Below are positions 42,671-50,930 of a stretch of DNA of 64,000 bases, one piece after another. The DNA is from Altererythrobacter sp. Root672 (GTDB taxonomy: Bacteria; Pseudomonadota; Alphaproteobacteria; Sphingomonadales; Sphingomonadaceae), in NCBI RefSeq assembly GCF_001427865.1, contig NZ_LMHH01000002.1:329501-393500 (forward strand). Direction: 5' to 3'. Within the stretch, counting starts at the first letter, position 1, and each line of letters begins with the position of its first letter. Under the pieces are notes generated by a model that ran no database searches, was not told the origin of the DNA, and was given only the letters and a program-made list of their open reading frames with translations. A program made the translations under genes and the position numbers.

Positions 42671-45127
42671 TCAAGCCTCGTCCATCTCATCCGCTTGCCG
42701 GCCGGCTCCCATAGCCATGCCGGCAAGCGACTCGGCCTCGAGCAACAGTTCCTCGTCGACCGCCCCCTGCGGCACGCTCTCCCAGCCAATCATCACCATG
42801 ACCGGGACAGCGAGCGGGCTGACCCGTTCGAGTTCGACGTGCACCAGCCGCTCCGCAGCAGTGTCGAGAAGATCGCCGAGCCGCCCGATATCGGTCATCC
42901 GCGCTCGAGCATCGGCCCAAGCAGCCTCGATCAGCAGATGGTCGGGTTCGTACTTGCGCAGCACGTCGTAGATCAGGTCGGTCGAGAAGGTGACCTGTTT
43001 GCCGCTCTTGCGCTTTCCAGGATGCTGCCGCTCTACTAGGCCCGAGATGACCGCCACCTCACGAAAGGCCCGGCGCAGGAGGTGCGAATTCTGCACCCAG
43101 TCCATGAATTCATGGGTCAGGATATCGGGCGACAAGAGCCGCGCCGGATCGGCAACCGGCTTCAGCCCCCAGACCGCCAGCGAATAGTCATTCGCCACGA
43201 ACCCGCCAGGCAGCAGCCCCATCTCCTCCATCCGCTTGGTGATCAGCATCCCGAGTGACTGGTTCGCGTTCCAACCGGTGAATGTGTAGTAGACCGTGTA
43301 GTGCCGGCGGGCGTGCGGGAAGCTCTCGACCAGCAGCGTTTCGGGACCCGGCAGTTGCGAACGCCAGTCCTGCACTTCCAGCCACTCGCGCACATCGTCC
43401 GGGAAACGCGCCCAACCCGCCCGGTCGATCAGAATCGCGCGGACCCGATCGGCCAGGTGCGTAGTCAGCGGCAGGCGGAGCCCCATGTAGCTCGGGATCG
43501 TCGCCGACTTCCGGGCGGCGCGCACGATCAGGTCGAGATCGCGCAGGCTTTCGACCTCCAAGTCCAATCCGGCGAAGCGAAATGTGTCGCCGGACCGAAG
43601 CGAGGCGGCAAACGCCTCCTCGACCTTGCCGAGCGCGCGCCCGTTGCGGAAACGGATCTCGATCATCTCCGAATCGACGATGATCCCCGCGTTCATCCGA
43701 TGCCTCTGGGCATGTTCGTGATGGGTTAGCCGCCAGGTTCCGTCTTCGTCGCGGGTGATGCGCTTGAACTTGTCGTAAGCTCTAAGCGCGTATCCCCCGG
43801 TGGAGACGAACGTCAGCACCCGCTCCCACACCATTTCGTCGATCCACGCGTAGGCCAGGCTTGAACGCACTTCGGCGCGCAGCGCGCGCTCCTCGAACGG
43901 TGCCGCGCAGGCGCAGGCCATGACATGCTGCGCGAGCACGTCGAGCCCGCCAGGCCGAAAATCCTCACCATCGCGCTGGCCCTGGTCAACGGCGTCCTTG
44001 GCGGCCTGGGCCTCGAGAAACTCGAAACGGTTGCCAGGCACCAGCAGCGCACGGCTCGGTTGATCGAGCCGGTGGTTGGCCCGCCCAATCCGCTGCAACA
44101 GGCGCGAGGACCCCTTGGGCGCCCCCATCTGCACCACACAGTCGATATCGCCCCAGTCGACCCCCAGGTCGAGGCTGGCGGTCGCCACCAGCGCGCGCAG
44201 TTCTCCCCGCGCCATCGCCCCTTCGACTTTGCGCCGGGCCTCCTTCGACAGCGAGCCATGGTGGATCGCGATTGGCAAGTTGTCCTCGTTCGCGTTCCAC
44301 AGCTCCTGGAAGATGTACTCCGCCAGGAAGCGGGTGTTGGTGAAGACCAGCGTGGTGCGGTTGCGCCGGATCGCGTCGTAGAGCTGCGGAATCGCCCAAA
44401 TCGCCGCATGCCCACCCCAGGGAACGCTCGCTCCTTCCGGCAGGAGAATTTCGACCTCGGGCGGCGCGCCTCGCTCTCCCTCGACCAACTCGACCGAATC
44501 GATCTCGCCCCACGGCGCCAGCCAGGCGCGGAAACCTTCGGGGTCTGCAACCGTCGCCGACAGCGCGGTGCGGCGCAGGTCGGGCGCGATCGCCTGCAGC
44601 CGGCTTAGCGCGAGGGCGAGCAAGTCGCCGCGCTTGCCTGTGGCGAAAGCATGGACCTCGTCGATGACCACGCGCTTGAGGCCAGCGAAGAGTTCGAAGC
44701 TGTCCGGATAACTGAGCAAGAGCGACAGCGATTCTGGTGTCGTCAGGAGGACGTGCGGTGGCCGGCTGCGCTGACGCTTCTTGCGGTCAGAGGGGGTGTC
44801 GCCACTGCGAGTCTCGATCCGGATCGGCAAGCCGATCTCCTCGACCGGGGCGAGGAGGTTCCGCTGCACGTCATGCGCCAGCGCCTTCAGCGGCGAGACG
44901 TAGAGCGTGTGCAAGCCATCAGGCGGAATGGCCCCCCGGCTGGGGCAAAACGCGGCCAGGGTCGGCAGAAAACCGGCCAGGGTCTTGCCGGCGCCTGTAT
45001 CGGCGACGAGCAGCGCATGGCTCCCCGCATCGCTCGCCGCGAGCATTTCCGCCTGGTGCCGGCGTACTCGCCAACCGCGGCCTGTAAACCACTGAGTGAG
45101 TTCTGGAGGGACTTGCGAGGCGCTCAT
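42671..45127 (-). CDS. Ligase-associated DNA damage response DEXH-box helicase (Lhr-like)
   Basis: An 818-residue superfamily 2 helicase. Walker A LLVADTGAGKTLAGFLPTLA (residues about 40-60), motif Ib LLTTPESLSLLLS, DEVH box RVVIDEVHAFATGKRGD, SATVADPEGF (motif III), then the second RecA domain with VFTNTRFLAEYIFQELW, ATASLDLGVDWGDIDCVVQM and RIGRANHRLDQPSRALLV (motif VI). A winged helix and Lhr core domain fill the rest. In other genomes this helicase pairs with an exonuclease, an ATP-dependent ligase and a phosphoesterase; none of those is next to it here, so the operon is split. ATG 45127 gives the family start MSASQVPPELTQWFTGRGW. Confidence 0.92.
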   Translation of the reverse strand: MSASQVPPELTQWFTGRGWRVRRHQAEMLAASDAGSHALLVADTGAGKTLAGFLPTLAAFCPSRGAIPPDGLHTLYVSPLKALAHDVQRNLLAPVEEIGLPIRIETRSGDTPSDRKKRQRSRPPHVLLTTPESLSLLLSYPDSFELFAGLKRVVIDEVHAFATGKRGDLLALALSRLQAIAPDLRRTALSATVADPEGFRAWLAPWGEIDSVELVEGERGAPPEVEILLPEGASVPWGGHAAIWAIPQLYDAIRRNRTTLVFTNTRFLAEYIFQELWNANEDNLPIAIHHGSLSKEARRKVEGAMARGELRALVATASLDLGVDWGDIDCVVQMGAPKGSSRLLQRIGRANHRLDQPSRALLVPGNRFEFLEAQAAKDAVDQGQRDGEDFRPGGLDVLAQHVMACACAAPFEERALRAEVRSSLAYAWIDEMVWERVLTFVSTGGYALRAYDKFKRITRDEDGTWRLTHHEHAQRHRMNAGIIVDSEMIEIRFRNGRALGKVEEAFAASLRSGDTFRFAGLDLEVESLRDLDLIVRAARKSATIPSYMGLRLPLTTHLADRVRAILIDRAGWARFPDDVREWLEVQDWRSQLPGPETLLVESFPHARRHYTVYYTFTGWNANQSLGMLITKRMEEMGLLPGGFVANDYSLAVWGLKPVADPARLLSPDILTHEFMDWVQNSHLLRRAFREVAVISGLVERQHPGKRKSGKQVTFSTDLIYDVLRKYEPDHLLIEAAWADARARMTDIGRLGDLLDTAAERLVHVELERVSPLAVPVMVMIGWESVPQGAVDEELLLEAESLAGMAMGAGRQADEMDEA

Positions 45128-45361
45128 TCGGAGATTCCCGACCCCTCGTTTGGCCGGTTCCCCGGCTTGCCTGAAGAGCGCCTCGCTTCGGCGATAGACC
45201 TTGCGCCAGAGCGCCGTGCGCATGCGCCGAGCAGCGAAACGTCCGGCCCACCTCGCCCGTTGAGCCCCCGCCCCTTCCCTATTGGCGAAGCGGCGTGACG
45301 CGGAGTCCTGCCGAGCCGCGCGCCACCCAGTACCTTCGGCAGTTCTAGAGGATGCATTCCC

Positions 45362-46153
45362 ATGGCAGACCAGTCCTACCGACGCGGCTCACGAGACCGA
45401 CACGACCGCGACCGCAACTACAACCGCCAGGCCGAACAGTTTGATAGCACTGACCGCTCGTGGCTCAATGAAGAGCGCAATTACAGCCAGTTCGGCGATT
45501 CCTCGCACGACGAGGACTATGGCAGGTCCGGGCAACCTGACCAGCGCTTTGGCCGCGACTGGAGCCGGCAGGACAATCGCCGCGGCGGCGAATCCCCCCG
45601 GTACGGCCGGGGCGGGTATCGCGACACCGTCGACAGCTTCGACACTTTCCCCGCGGATGACTTTGGTAGCCGCGGCTTGGGCGGGTCGCACTTTGGCCAG
45701 AGCCGCTACGGCGCCGGGAGCCAACTGGCAGCCGGCCGTGGAGAGTGGCGCGAGCGACCGGACTGGAATGAACAAAACGAGCGGGGCTGGTTCGACCGGG
45801 CGAGCGACGAGGTCGCCAGTTGGTTTGGCGACGAGGCAGCGCACCATCGTCGCGAACTCTACGATCACCGGGGCCGTGGCCCTGCGGGATACACTCGCTC
45901 CGACGAGCGCATCCTTGAGGACGTCAACGATGAACTGACCGAAGACTGGCGCGTCGAGGCCAGCAAGGTCCAGGTCACCGTCAACGCCGGAGAGGTCACG
46001 CTGGACGGCACAGTGCCGACCCGTGCGCAGAAGCGCCGCGCGGAAGATTGCGTGGAAGACCTTTCAGGCGTGCGCCACGTGCAGAACAACCTGCGCGTTG
46101 AAGAGGCGAGCGCCTGGGACCGCAATAACAGCTCTGAAACAATCAGGAGCTAA
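45362..46153 (+). CDS. BON-domain protein with SWFGD motif and disordered N-terminus
   Basis: A 263-residue protein. Residues 1-150 are rich in Arg, Asp, Gly, Tyr and Ser and look disordered (DRHDRDRNYNRQAEQFDSTD). Then ASDEVASWFGDEAAHHRREL, the SWFGD element, and GRGPAGYTRSDERILEDVND lead into one BON domain (about 183-250: VEASKVQVTVNAGEVTLDGT, KRRAEDCVEDLSGVRHVQNN). No signal peptide. BON domains bind lipid or other envelope parts and are often stress-induced; the SWFGD form is usual in alphaproteobacteria. Function unknown. Confidence 0.88.
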   Translation: MADQSYRRGSRDRHDRDRNYNRQAEQFDSTDRSWLNEERNYSQFGDSSHDEDYGRSGQPDQRFGRDWSRQDNRRGGESPRYGRGGYRDTVDSFDTFPADDFGSRGLGGSHFGQSRYGAGSQLAAGRGEWRERPDWNEQNERGWFDRASDEVASWFGDEAAHHRRELYDHRGRGPAGYTRSDERILEDVNDELTEDWRVEASKVQVTVNAGEVTLDGTVPTRAQKRRAEDCVEDLSGVRHVQNNLRVEEASAWDRNNSSETIRS

Positions 46154-46176
46154 CCTCGCATCCAGCATGCCGAGGA

Positions 46177-46204
46177 AGGGGTCCGCGTTGGCGGGCCCCT
46201 TTTT
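46177..46204 (+). terminator. Rho-independent terminator after the BON-domain gene
   Basis: AGGGGTCCGC-GTTG-GCGGGCCCCTTTTT: a 9 bp stem with one G-T-type mismatch, tetraloop and T5 run, 24 bases past the stop. It also lies just beyond the stop of the oppositely oriented oxidoreductase. Confidence 0.9.
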
Positions 46205-46206
46205 CG

Positions 46207-47403
46207 TCAGACCTGCCCGAATTTCGCGTAGAGCGCCGCCAGCGAGGCGATCGATTCCTCCGCCTCCTGTCGGTTGGGCGCCAGGCTGTCGTCGCCATAG
46301 CCGCGCATGTCCCCGCCAGAGATCGCCTGGACGCAGATGCCGTCCGTCCGAGGATTCACGTTCACGCCGCGATAGTACAGGCCGTAGTCGAACTCTCGCT
46401 GAGGGATCAGCCAGGCGATCTGACCGCGCACCGGGACCATGGTCTGATCGCCGAACAGAGCTTTCGATCCGAGCCCGGTACAGTTGATCACGACCTTTTC
46501 GGGGAGTGCGGCGAGGTCTGCGGGCGTGTGGAATTCGCGTTGCTCGATACGGCCGCCTGCGCCCCGGAAACCGGTGAGAAGGGTGTGGGTGTAGCTCGCC
46601 AGGTTGAACATGATGTTGGATTCGCGGCGCACCACCGCATCACCGAATGGCGTTGCGCCCGGCGGAAGGGTCTCGGCGCGCGGGAAGACATCGCGCAACC
46701 TGGAGAAATAGGACGCGAATTGCAGTTCTTCCGGCCCTCGCTGACGCGGACCTGCAGGCGGTCCGTCGGACACAAGATAGCGGTCGGTCCAGCGTACCGG
46801 GTCGCCTGCGAGACCTAGCAGCGAGCCGAACCGCTTGAGCGAAGTGCGGGCCATCTGCTCCCACAGGTCGGGGAAGCCGGCGTCGACGTGATCGGCAAGC
46901 GCAATGCGCGAATCCGGGGTGAAGGAGCCCGTGGCCCGGATCGAGGGCACGTCAGGCATGGTCTCCCTTGCATAGATCGTGACCTTCGCCCCCGCTGACT
47001 GGGCTAAAATCGCCGAGGTCATCCCGAGCGGACCGCAACCCAAGACCGCAACCGACGACGGTGAACCCGCCAGCGCCTTGCGTGCCGCGATCGCGCTCGA
47101 CCCCCAGGACAGCGACCAGCCACTGCCGCCGTGACCGTAATTATGGACCACCAGCGTATCGCCGACCTGCTCGGTATCGAGGCGCGGACCGGCAGGACGG
47201 AACGGGCGGAGACAGACTGAAATGTCGAACACCCGTCCCATCTCGGCGCGCAGGGGCGCAAGCCTGATGGTGGGCCCTGTCGGCCGACTAGTGAGCGCCG
47301 CGCTATTTGCGCCAGCCGTCGTGCATCCGGCAAGGCCTAGCCCGCCGGTTGCGGCCAACCCGCCCAGCAAAGCCCGGCGATCCAACGAGAAATGCGCTCC
47401 CAC
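46207..47403 (-). CDS. Exported FAD-dependent oxidoreductase, D-amino-acid-oxidase family, Tat/lipoprotein signal
   Basis: A 398-residue protein. The N-terminus LDRRALLGGLAATGGLGLAG followed by Cys27 combines a twin-arginine motif with a lipobox (LAGC), so the folded flavoprotein should be exported by Tat and lipid-anchored. The DAAO-type parts are VVHNYGHGGSGWSLSWGSSA, AVLGCGPLGMTSAILAQSAG (dinucleotide fold), VVINCTGLGSKALFGDQTMV with PVRGQIAWL, and the C-terminal VNPRTDGICVQAISGGD. The usual order in DAAO puts the Rossmann motif first; here it follows the GHGGSG segment, unusual. It may oxidise D-amino acids or related amines in the periplasm; substrate unknown. Confidence 0.82.
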   Translation of the reverse strand: MGAHFSLDRRALLGGLAATGGLGLAGCTTAGANSAALTSRPTGPTIRLAPLRAEMGRVFDISVCLRPFRPAGPRLDTEQVGDTLVVHNYGHGGSGWSLSWGSSAIAARKALAGSPSSVAVLGCGPLGMTSAILAQSAGAKVTIYARETMPDVPSIRATGSFTPDSRIALADHVDAGFPDLWEQMARTSLKRFGSLLGLAGDPVRWTDRYLVSDGPPAGPRQRGPEELQFASYFSRLRDVFPRAETLPPGATPFGDAVVRRESNIMFNLASYTHTLLTGFRGAGGRIEQREFHTPADLAALPEKVVINCTGLGSKALFGDQTMVPVRGQIAWLIPQREFDYGLYYRGVNVNPRTDGICVQAISGGDMRGYGDDSLAPNRQEAEESIASLAALYAKFGQV

Positions 47404-47479
47404 GCGGCGATTGTAGGCAAGTCGCGTCCGTTCGCAACGCCCGACATCACCTTATTGCCTTCGCCGCGGCAGCCCTCTA

Positions 47480-47612
47480 TGCGGCCCGGGTCATCTGGGG
47501 AGTAGCCGACCGCTTTCGGGCGGGCTCCTGCGTCAACATACTTGGCCGAGAGGTCATGGCGCAGGAGGGACGGGAAACCGTTCGGGCGAGACCAATGGCA
47601 CCTGCACTCCGC
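47480..47612 (+). ncRNA. yybP-ykoY (Mn2+-sensing) riboswitch
   Basis: The conserved elements of this riboswitch class occur in order: TCTGGGGAGTAGCCGAC (47494-47510), GTCAACATACTTGGCC (47532-47547) inside a stem CTCCTGCG/CGCAGGAG (47525-47532 with 47559-47566), and GGGCGAGACCAATGGCACC (47584-47602). The two L1/L3 metal-site loops are therefore present. It lies in the 271 bp gap directly before a TMEM165/GDT1 Mn2+/Ca2+ transporter gene, whose ATG is 63 bases past its end; Mn2+ binding generally turns expression on. Confidence 0.88.
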
Positions 47613-47674
47613 CTGGCCGGGCGGGGGTGCGGTGCCTTTGGTTTGTGCTAGCCCGGCCCGGAGACTGTTCTTTC

Positions 47675-48232
47675 ATGGAAGCCTTCCTCACCTCGGTCGC
47701 CCTCGTCGCGGTCGCTGAAATCGGCGACAAGACCCAGCTGCTCGCGCTGGTGCTCGCGGCCCGGTTCCGCAAGCCGGTGCCGATCGTCCTCGGCATCCTC
47801 TTTGCCACCCTTGCCAACCATGCCCTGGCCGCGCTGCTGGGTGCGACGGCGGCTGCGTGGATCGAGGGGGCGTGGTTCAACACGGCCATCGCGGTTGCCT
47901 TCATCGCCATGGGCCTCTGGACCCTGGTGCCCGACAAACTCGACGACGATGGCGAGCCCAAGGGGCGCTTCGGACCGTTCCTGACCACGCTGGTGGCGTT
48001 CTTCCTGGTCGAGATAGGGGACAAGACCCAAGTGGCGACGATCGCCCTGGGTGCCCGCTTCGGCGACGTCCTGGCGGTCACGGCCGGGACGACCGTTGGC
48101 ATGCTCTTGGCCAATGCCCCCGTGGTCTTCGCGGGCGATGCGCTGGTGAAGCGTGTACCGCTCAAGGCCGTGCGCATCGTCGCTGCCGTGTTGTTCATCG
48201 CTACCGGCGTGTGGATGCTGGCGATGCGCTAG
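47675..48232 (+). CDS. TMEM165/GDT1-family (UPF0016) transporter, probable Mn2+ exporter
   Basis: A 185-residue membrane protein with two repeated halves, each with the family motif: ALVAVAEIGDKTQLLALVLA (residues 9-28) and AFFLVEIGDKTQVATIALGA (about 106-125). Six hydrophobic helices in all. The E-x-G-D-K-T motifs bind the cation; bacterial members such as MneA/Mnx export Mn2+. The riboswitch upstream supports Mn2+ as substrate. ATG 47675 begins MEAFLTSVALVAVAEIGDKT, the family start, though GGAG is 10 bases away. Confidence 0.93.
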   Translation: MEAFLTSVALVAVAEIGDKTQLLALVLAARFRKPVPIVLGILFATLANHALAALLGATAAAWIEGAWFNTAIAVAFIAMGLWTLVPDKLDDDGEPKGRFGPFLTTLVAFFLVEIGDKTQVATIALGARFGDVLAVTAGTTVGMLLANAPVVFAGDALVKRVPLKAVRIVAAVLFIATGVWMLAMR

Positions 48233-48265
48233 AAGCTATAGGGAACGCTCTGAAACCGCCCCCTT

Positions 48266-48340
48266 CCGTTCGTGGTGAGCTTGTCGAACCACGCCAGCGC
48301 CGCGCCCTGCGTCCTTCGACAGGCTCAGGACGAACGGAGG
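48266..48340. repeat. Dispersed inverted repeat (CGTTCGTGGTGAGC type), copy B
   Basis: CCGTTCGTGGTGAGCTTGTC GAACCACG pairs with CGTCCTTCGACAGGCTCAGG ACGAACGG. Nearly identical to copy A at 8808-8880, differing at a few positions in the centre and loop. It fills the gap between the transporter and the N-acetyltransferase gene. Confidence 0.85.
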
Positions 48341-48367
48341 AGGCACCCTACCCGCCTGCCGGATGGG

Positions 48368-49216
48368 TCAGGACGCGAAGATCGGCCAGCGCTCGACTGC
48401 CTCTTGCGGCAACTCGAGTCCGAAAATCTCGCGCAGCGTTTCCACGTAGGCTCTCGCGTCGGGAATCTCGCGGGCCACTTCCTGGTCGGCGCTGATCCGC
48501 AGTGAACGGTCCATCATGCCGGCAAAACCGTCGGGCAGGACGCGAGTCACGATGCAGAAGGTGGTGAACCGGGTGGCCGGTGCCGTGGAAGTCCAGTGAT
48601 TGGCCTTGAGGAGATCGGCCGGGGCCACTTCGCCAAGGTCGAAACTGTACTGCGGTTGCCATTCCTCATGGGCGTGTGCGCGGCCGTCGGTGGTCTCGTG
48701 CCGTCCCGCGCGTTCAAGCAGCCATTCGCCACCGAGCGATCCCCGCTCTCCGATCCGCCGCAAGCGATGGCGCGCGCCGTCGGCCGTCTCGGCGAGCGCG
48801 CCGTCGGCCAGCGGCAGCGCGGGCACGTAGCTTCCGCCAAAGCCCGCGTCGGCGATCCACGGCGTCCCTTCGATCTCGAGCAGCAGCAGCATGTGGGAGC
48901 GCGCGGGGTGCTCGCCTGCCGTTGCTCCCAACCGAACGCGCGCAAGCAGCGCGCGGCTCGGCAGGTCCAGCAGCTCCAGCATGTCGGCCAGAAGCCGGTT
49001 CTGCTCGAAGCAGTATCCGCCCCGTCGGTCGGTCACCAGCTTGGCGAAGACGCTTTCGCTGTCGATCGCGATGGGTCGGCCGAGCGGGATATCGAGGTTC
49101 TCGAAGGGGATCGCCTGGCGATGTGCGAACAACAGCGCCTCAAGCCCCTCCGCGCTCGGCGGAGGGGCCGCAGCCAGGCCGATGCGTTCTAGATAAGCCG
49201 AGAGCTTCGGAACCAC
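48368..49216 (-). CDS. Arylamine N-acetyltransferase
   Basis: A 282-residue NAT. The catalytic triad is visible: Cys in RRGGYCFEQNRLLADML, His in HPARSHMLLLLEIE and Asp in WIADAGFGGSYVPALPL. FAHRQAIPFENLDIPLGRPI before the Cys is the family block. It transfers acetyl from acetyl-CoA to arylamines or hydrazines. ATG? The start codon at 49216 reads as GTG-type in MVPKLSAYLERIGLAAAPP; the gap to the next gene upstream is 6 bp, so it may follow the phosphomannomutase gene in one transcript. Confidence 0.92.
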   Translation of the reverse strand: MVPKLSAYLERIGLAAAPPPSAEGLEALLFAHRQAIPFENLDIPLGRPIAIDSESVFAKLVTDRRGGYCFEQNRLLADMLELLDLPSRALLARVRLGATAGEHPARSHMLLLLEIEGTPWIADAGFGGSYVPALPLADGALAETADGARHRLRRIGERGSLGGEWLLERAGRHETTDGRAHAHEEWQPQYSFDLGEVAPADLLKANHWTSTAPATRFTTFCIVTRVLPDGFAGMMDRSLRISADQEVAREIPDARAYVETLREIFGLELPQEAVERWPIFAS

Positions 49217-49222
49217 TGGCTG

Positions 49223-50626
49223 TCAGTGACCAGCCTGGGGCCCTCGCTCAAGCCCGGAAGCTTCGAGCTGATCGTCGATCTGCGTCAACAGCCGATCGAG
49301 GCCTTCCTGAGTGTAGCTCTCGGCCCGAGCGACCAGCACGTCCTGTGTGTTCGAGGCGCGCAGGAGCCACCAACCATCGGCCGTCGTCACTCGCACGCCG
49401 TCGGTGTCGTTGACTTGCGCGTCGGTGCCCTGGAGCCGCTGCTTGACCTCTTCGATCGCCGCAAACTTGCGGCTTTCGTCCACCTGGAAGCGCATTTCCG
49501 GGGTGTTGAGCATCTGCGGCATGTCGCTCCGCAACTGCGTTACCGATTTACCCAGGTGCGCCGACGCCGCGATCAAGCGGATCGCGCCATAAAGCGCGTC
49601 GTCGTAGCCGTAGTATTCGTCGGCGAAGAAGATGTGGCCGCTCATCTCCCCAGCGAGCGGGGCATGAGTTTCCTTCATTTTGGATTTAATTAGGCTGTGC
49701 CCGGTCTTCCACATCAGCGGCTTGCCGCCGAGTTCCGCCACACGGTCGAACAGCGCGCGGCTGGCCTTCACGTCGGCGATTATCGTCGAGCCGGGCAAGC
49801 GGTTCAGCAGGTCCTCCGCATAGATCATCAGTAGCTGATCGCCCCAGATGATCCGCCCTTCGCCGTCGATTGCACCGATGCGGTCGCCGTCGCCGTCAAA
49901 AGCGATTCCGAAATCGAGCTTCTTGTCCGCGACAAGCTTCTGCAGGTCTTCCAGGTTTTCCGGAACGGTAGGATCAGGGTGATGGTTCGGAAAATTCCCG
50001 TCGACTTCGGTGTACAGGGTGAAGTGTTCGCCCGGCAGGCGCTCGACCAACAAGTCGAGCGCGGGGCCTGCCGCTCCGTTGCCGGCATCCCAGCCAACCC
50101 GCAGGCTCGCGAGCTGCTCGGTGGGAATGCCCTTGAGCCCTTCAACGAGCCGATCGACGTATTCTTCCAGGATTTCGCGAGATTCGACGCTGCCCGTCCC
50201 GTCGTCCCAGTCGCCTTCCGCGGCCATCTTGCCGATGGTCTGGATCTGGTCGCCGAAGAACGGGCGCCCCTGGAATACCATCTTGAAGCCGTTGTAATTG
50301 GCGGGATTATGGCTGCCGGTTATCTGAATGCCGCCGTCTACCTCTTCGGCTGACGCTTCGGCGTAGTAGAGCATCGGCGTCGGCCCCATGCCGACCCGCC
50401 GCACGTCGCATCCGCTCGCAGTCAGGCCTTCGATGAGCGCGTGTTCGAGAATCGGCGAGCTGACCCTCCCGTCGTAACCGACCGCTACGAGCTTGCCTCC
50501 GGCGCGGCGCAACAAAGTCCCAAAACTCCGCCCGATCGCTCGCGCATCATCAGGGCCTAGGGTTTCGCCGATCACTCCGCGAATGTCGTATTCCCGAAGC
50601 ACTGTGGGGTGGAACTTGTGCGTCAT
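49223..50626 (-). CDS. Phosphomannomutase/phosphoglucomutase
   Basis: A 467-residue alpha-D-phosphohexomutase. The phosphoserine loop is GGIQITGSHNPANYNGFKMV, the Mg2+ loop is FGIAFDGDGDRIGAIDGEGR, the sugar loop is APLAGEMSGHIFFADEYYGY, and the phosphate-binding domain 4 has LLRASNTQDVLVARAES. The E-M-S-G-H sugar loop is of the dual PMM/PGM type (AlgC/ManB). It interconverts mannose or glucose 1- and 6-phosphates for envelope polysaccharide synthesis. Confidence 0.94.
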   Translation of the reverse strand: MTHKFHPTVLREYDIRGVIGETLGPDDARAIGRSFGTLLRRAGGKLVAVGYDGRVSSPILEHALIEGLTASGCDVRRVGMGPTPMLYYAEASAEEVDGGIQITGSHNPANYNGFKMVFQGRPFFGDQIQTIGKMAAEGDWDDGTGSVESREILEEYVDRLVEGLKGIPTEQLASLRVGWDAGNGAAGPALDLLVERLPGEHFTLYTEVDGNFPNHHPDPTVPENLEDLQKLVADKKLDFGIAFDGDGDRIGAIDGEGRIIWGDQLLMIYAEDLLNRLPGSTIIADVKASRALFDRVAELGGKPLMWKTGHSLIKSKMKETHAPLAGEMSGHIFFADEYYGYDDALYGAIRLIAASAHLGKSVTQLRSDMPQMLNTPEMRFQVDESRKFAAIEEVKQRLQGTDAQVNDTDGVRVTTADGWWLLRASNTQDVLVARAESYTQEGLDRLLTQIDDQLEASGLERGPQAGH

Positions 50627-50642
50627 CGGGACTCCTTACGGG

Positions 50643-50927
50643 CTAGTCGATTCGGGGTGGCAGCTCTTCCAGCAACAAGTCGCGCGCGGCGTTGGCCTCG
50701 TGCATCTGCGCGTTGCTTCCGCCCCGATCCGGATGAACCGTGGCGGCGAGCTGCCGATGGGCAGTCAGGATGTCCTCACGCGTAGCGCCGGTGGCCACTC
50801 CCAGCAACTTACGCGCGCGGGACACCGCTTGAGCGTGCGTCGAGACGTTCCGTTCCCACGGCCACCGTCCGGTTAACGTCCGCCAGGCCAGCACCCCGAG
50901 GGCGACGAAGAACAGAATGCGCATCAT
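50643..50927 (-). CDS. Membrane-anchored J-domain protein
   Basis: A 94-residue protein: one N-terminal membrane helix (ILFFVALGVLAWRTLTG, residues 4-20), then a short J domain with ARKLLGVATGATREDILTAH and QLAATVHPDRGGSNAQMHEA. The HPD tripeptide that activates Hsp70 is present. Such TIM14-like small J proteins are common in alphaproteobacteria and tether DnaK at the membrane. It lies 16 bp upstream of the phosphomannomutase gene and 3 bp after mipZ; the three are probably one transcript. Confidence 0.88.
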   Translation of the reverse strand: MMRILFFVALGVLAWRTLTGRWPWERNVSTHAQAVSRARKLLGVATGATREDILTAHRQLAATVHPDRGGSNAQMHEANAARDLLLEELPPRID

Positions 50928-50930
50928 GGC

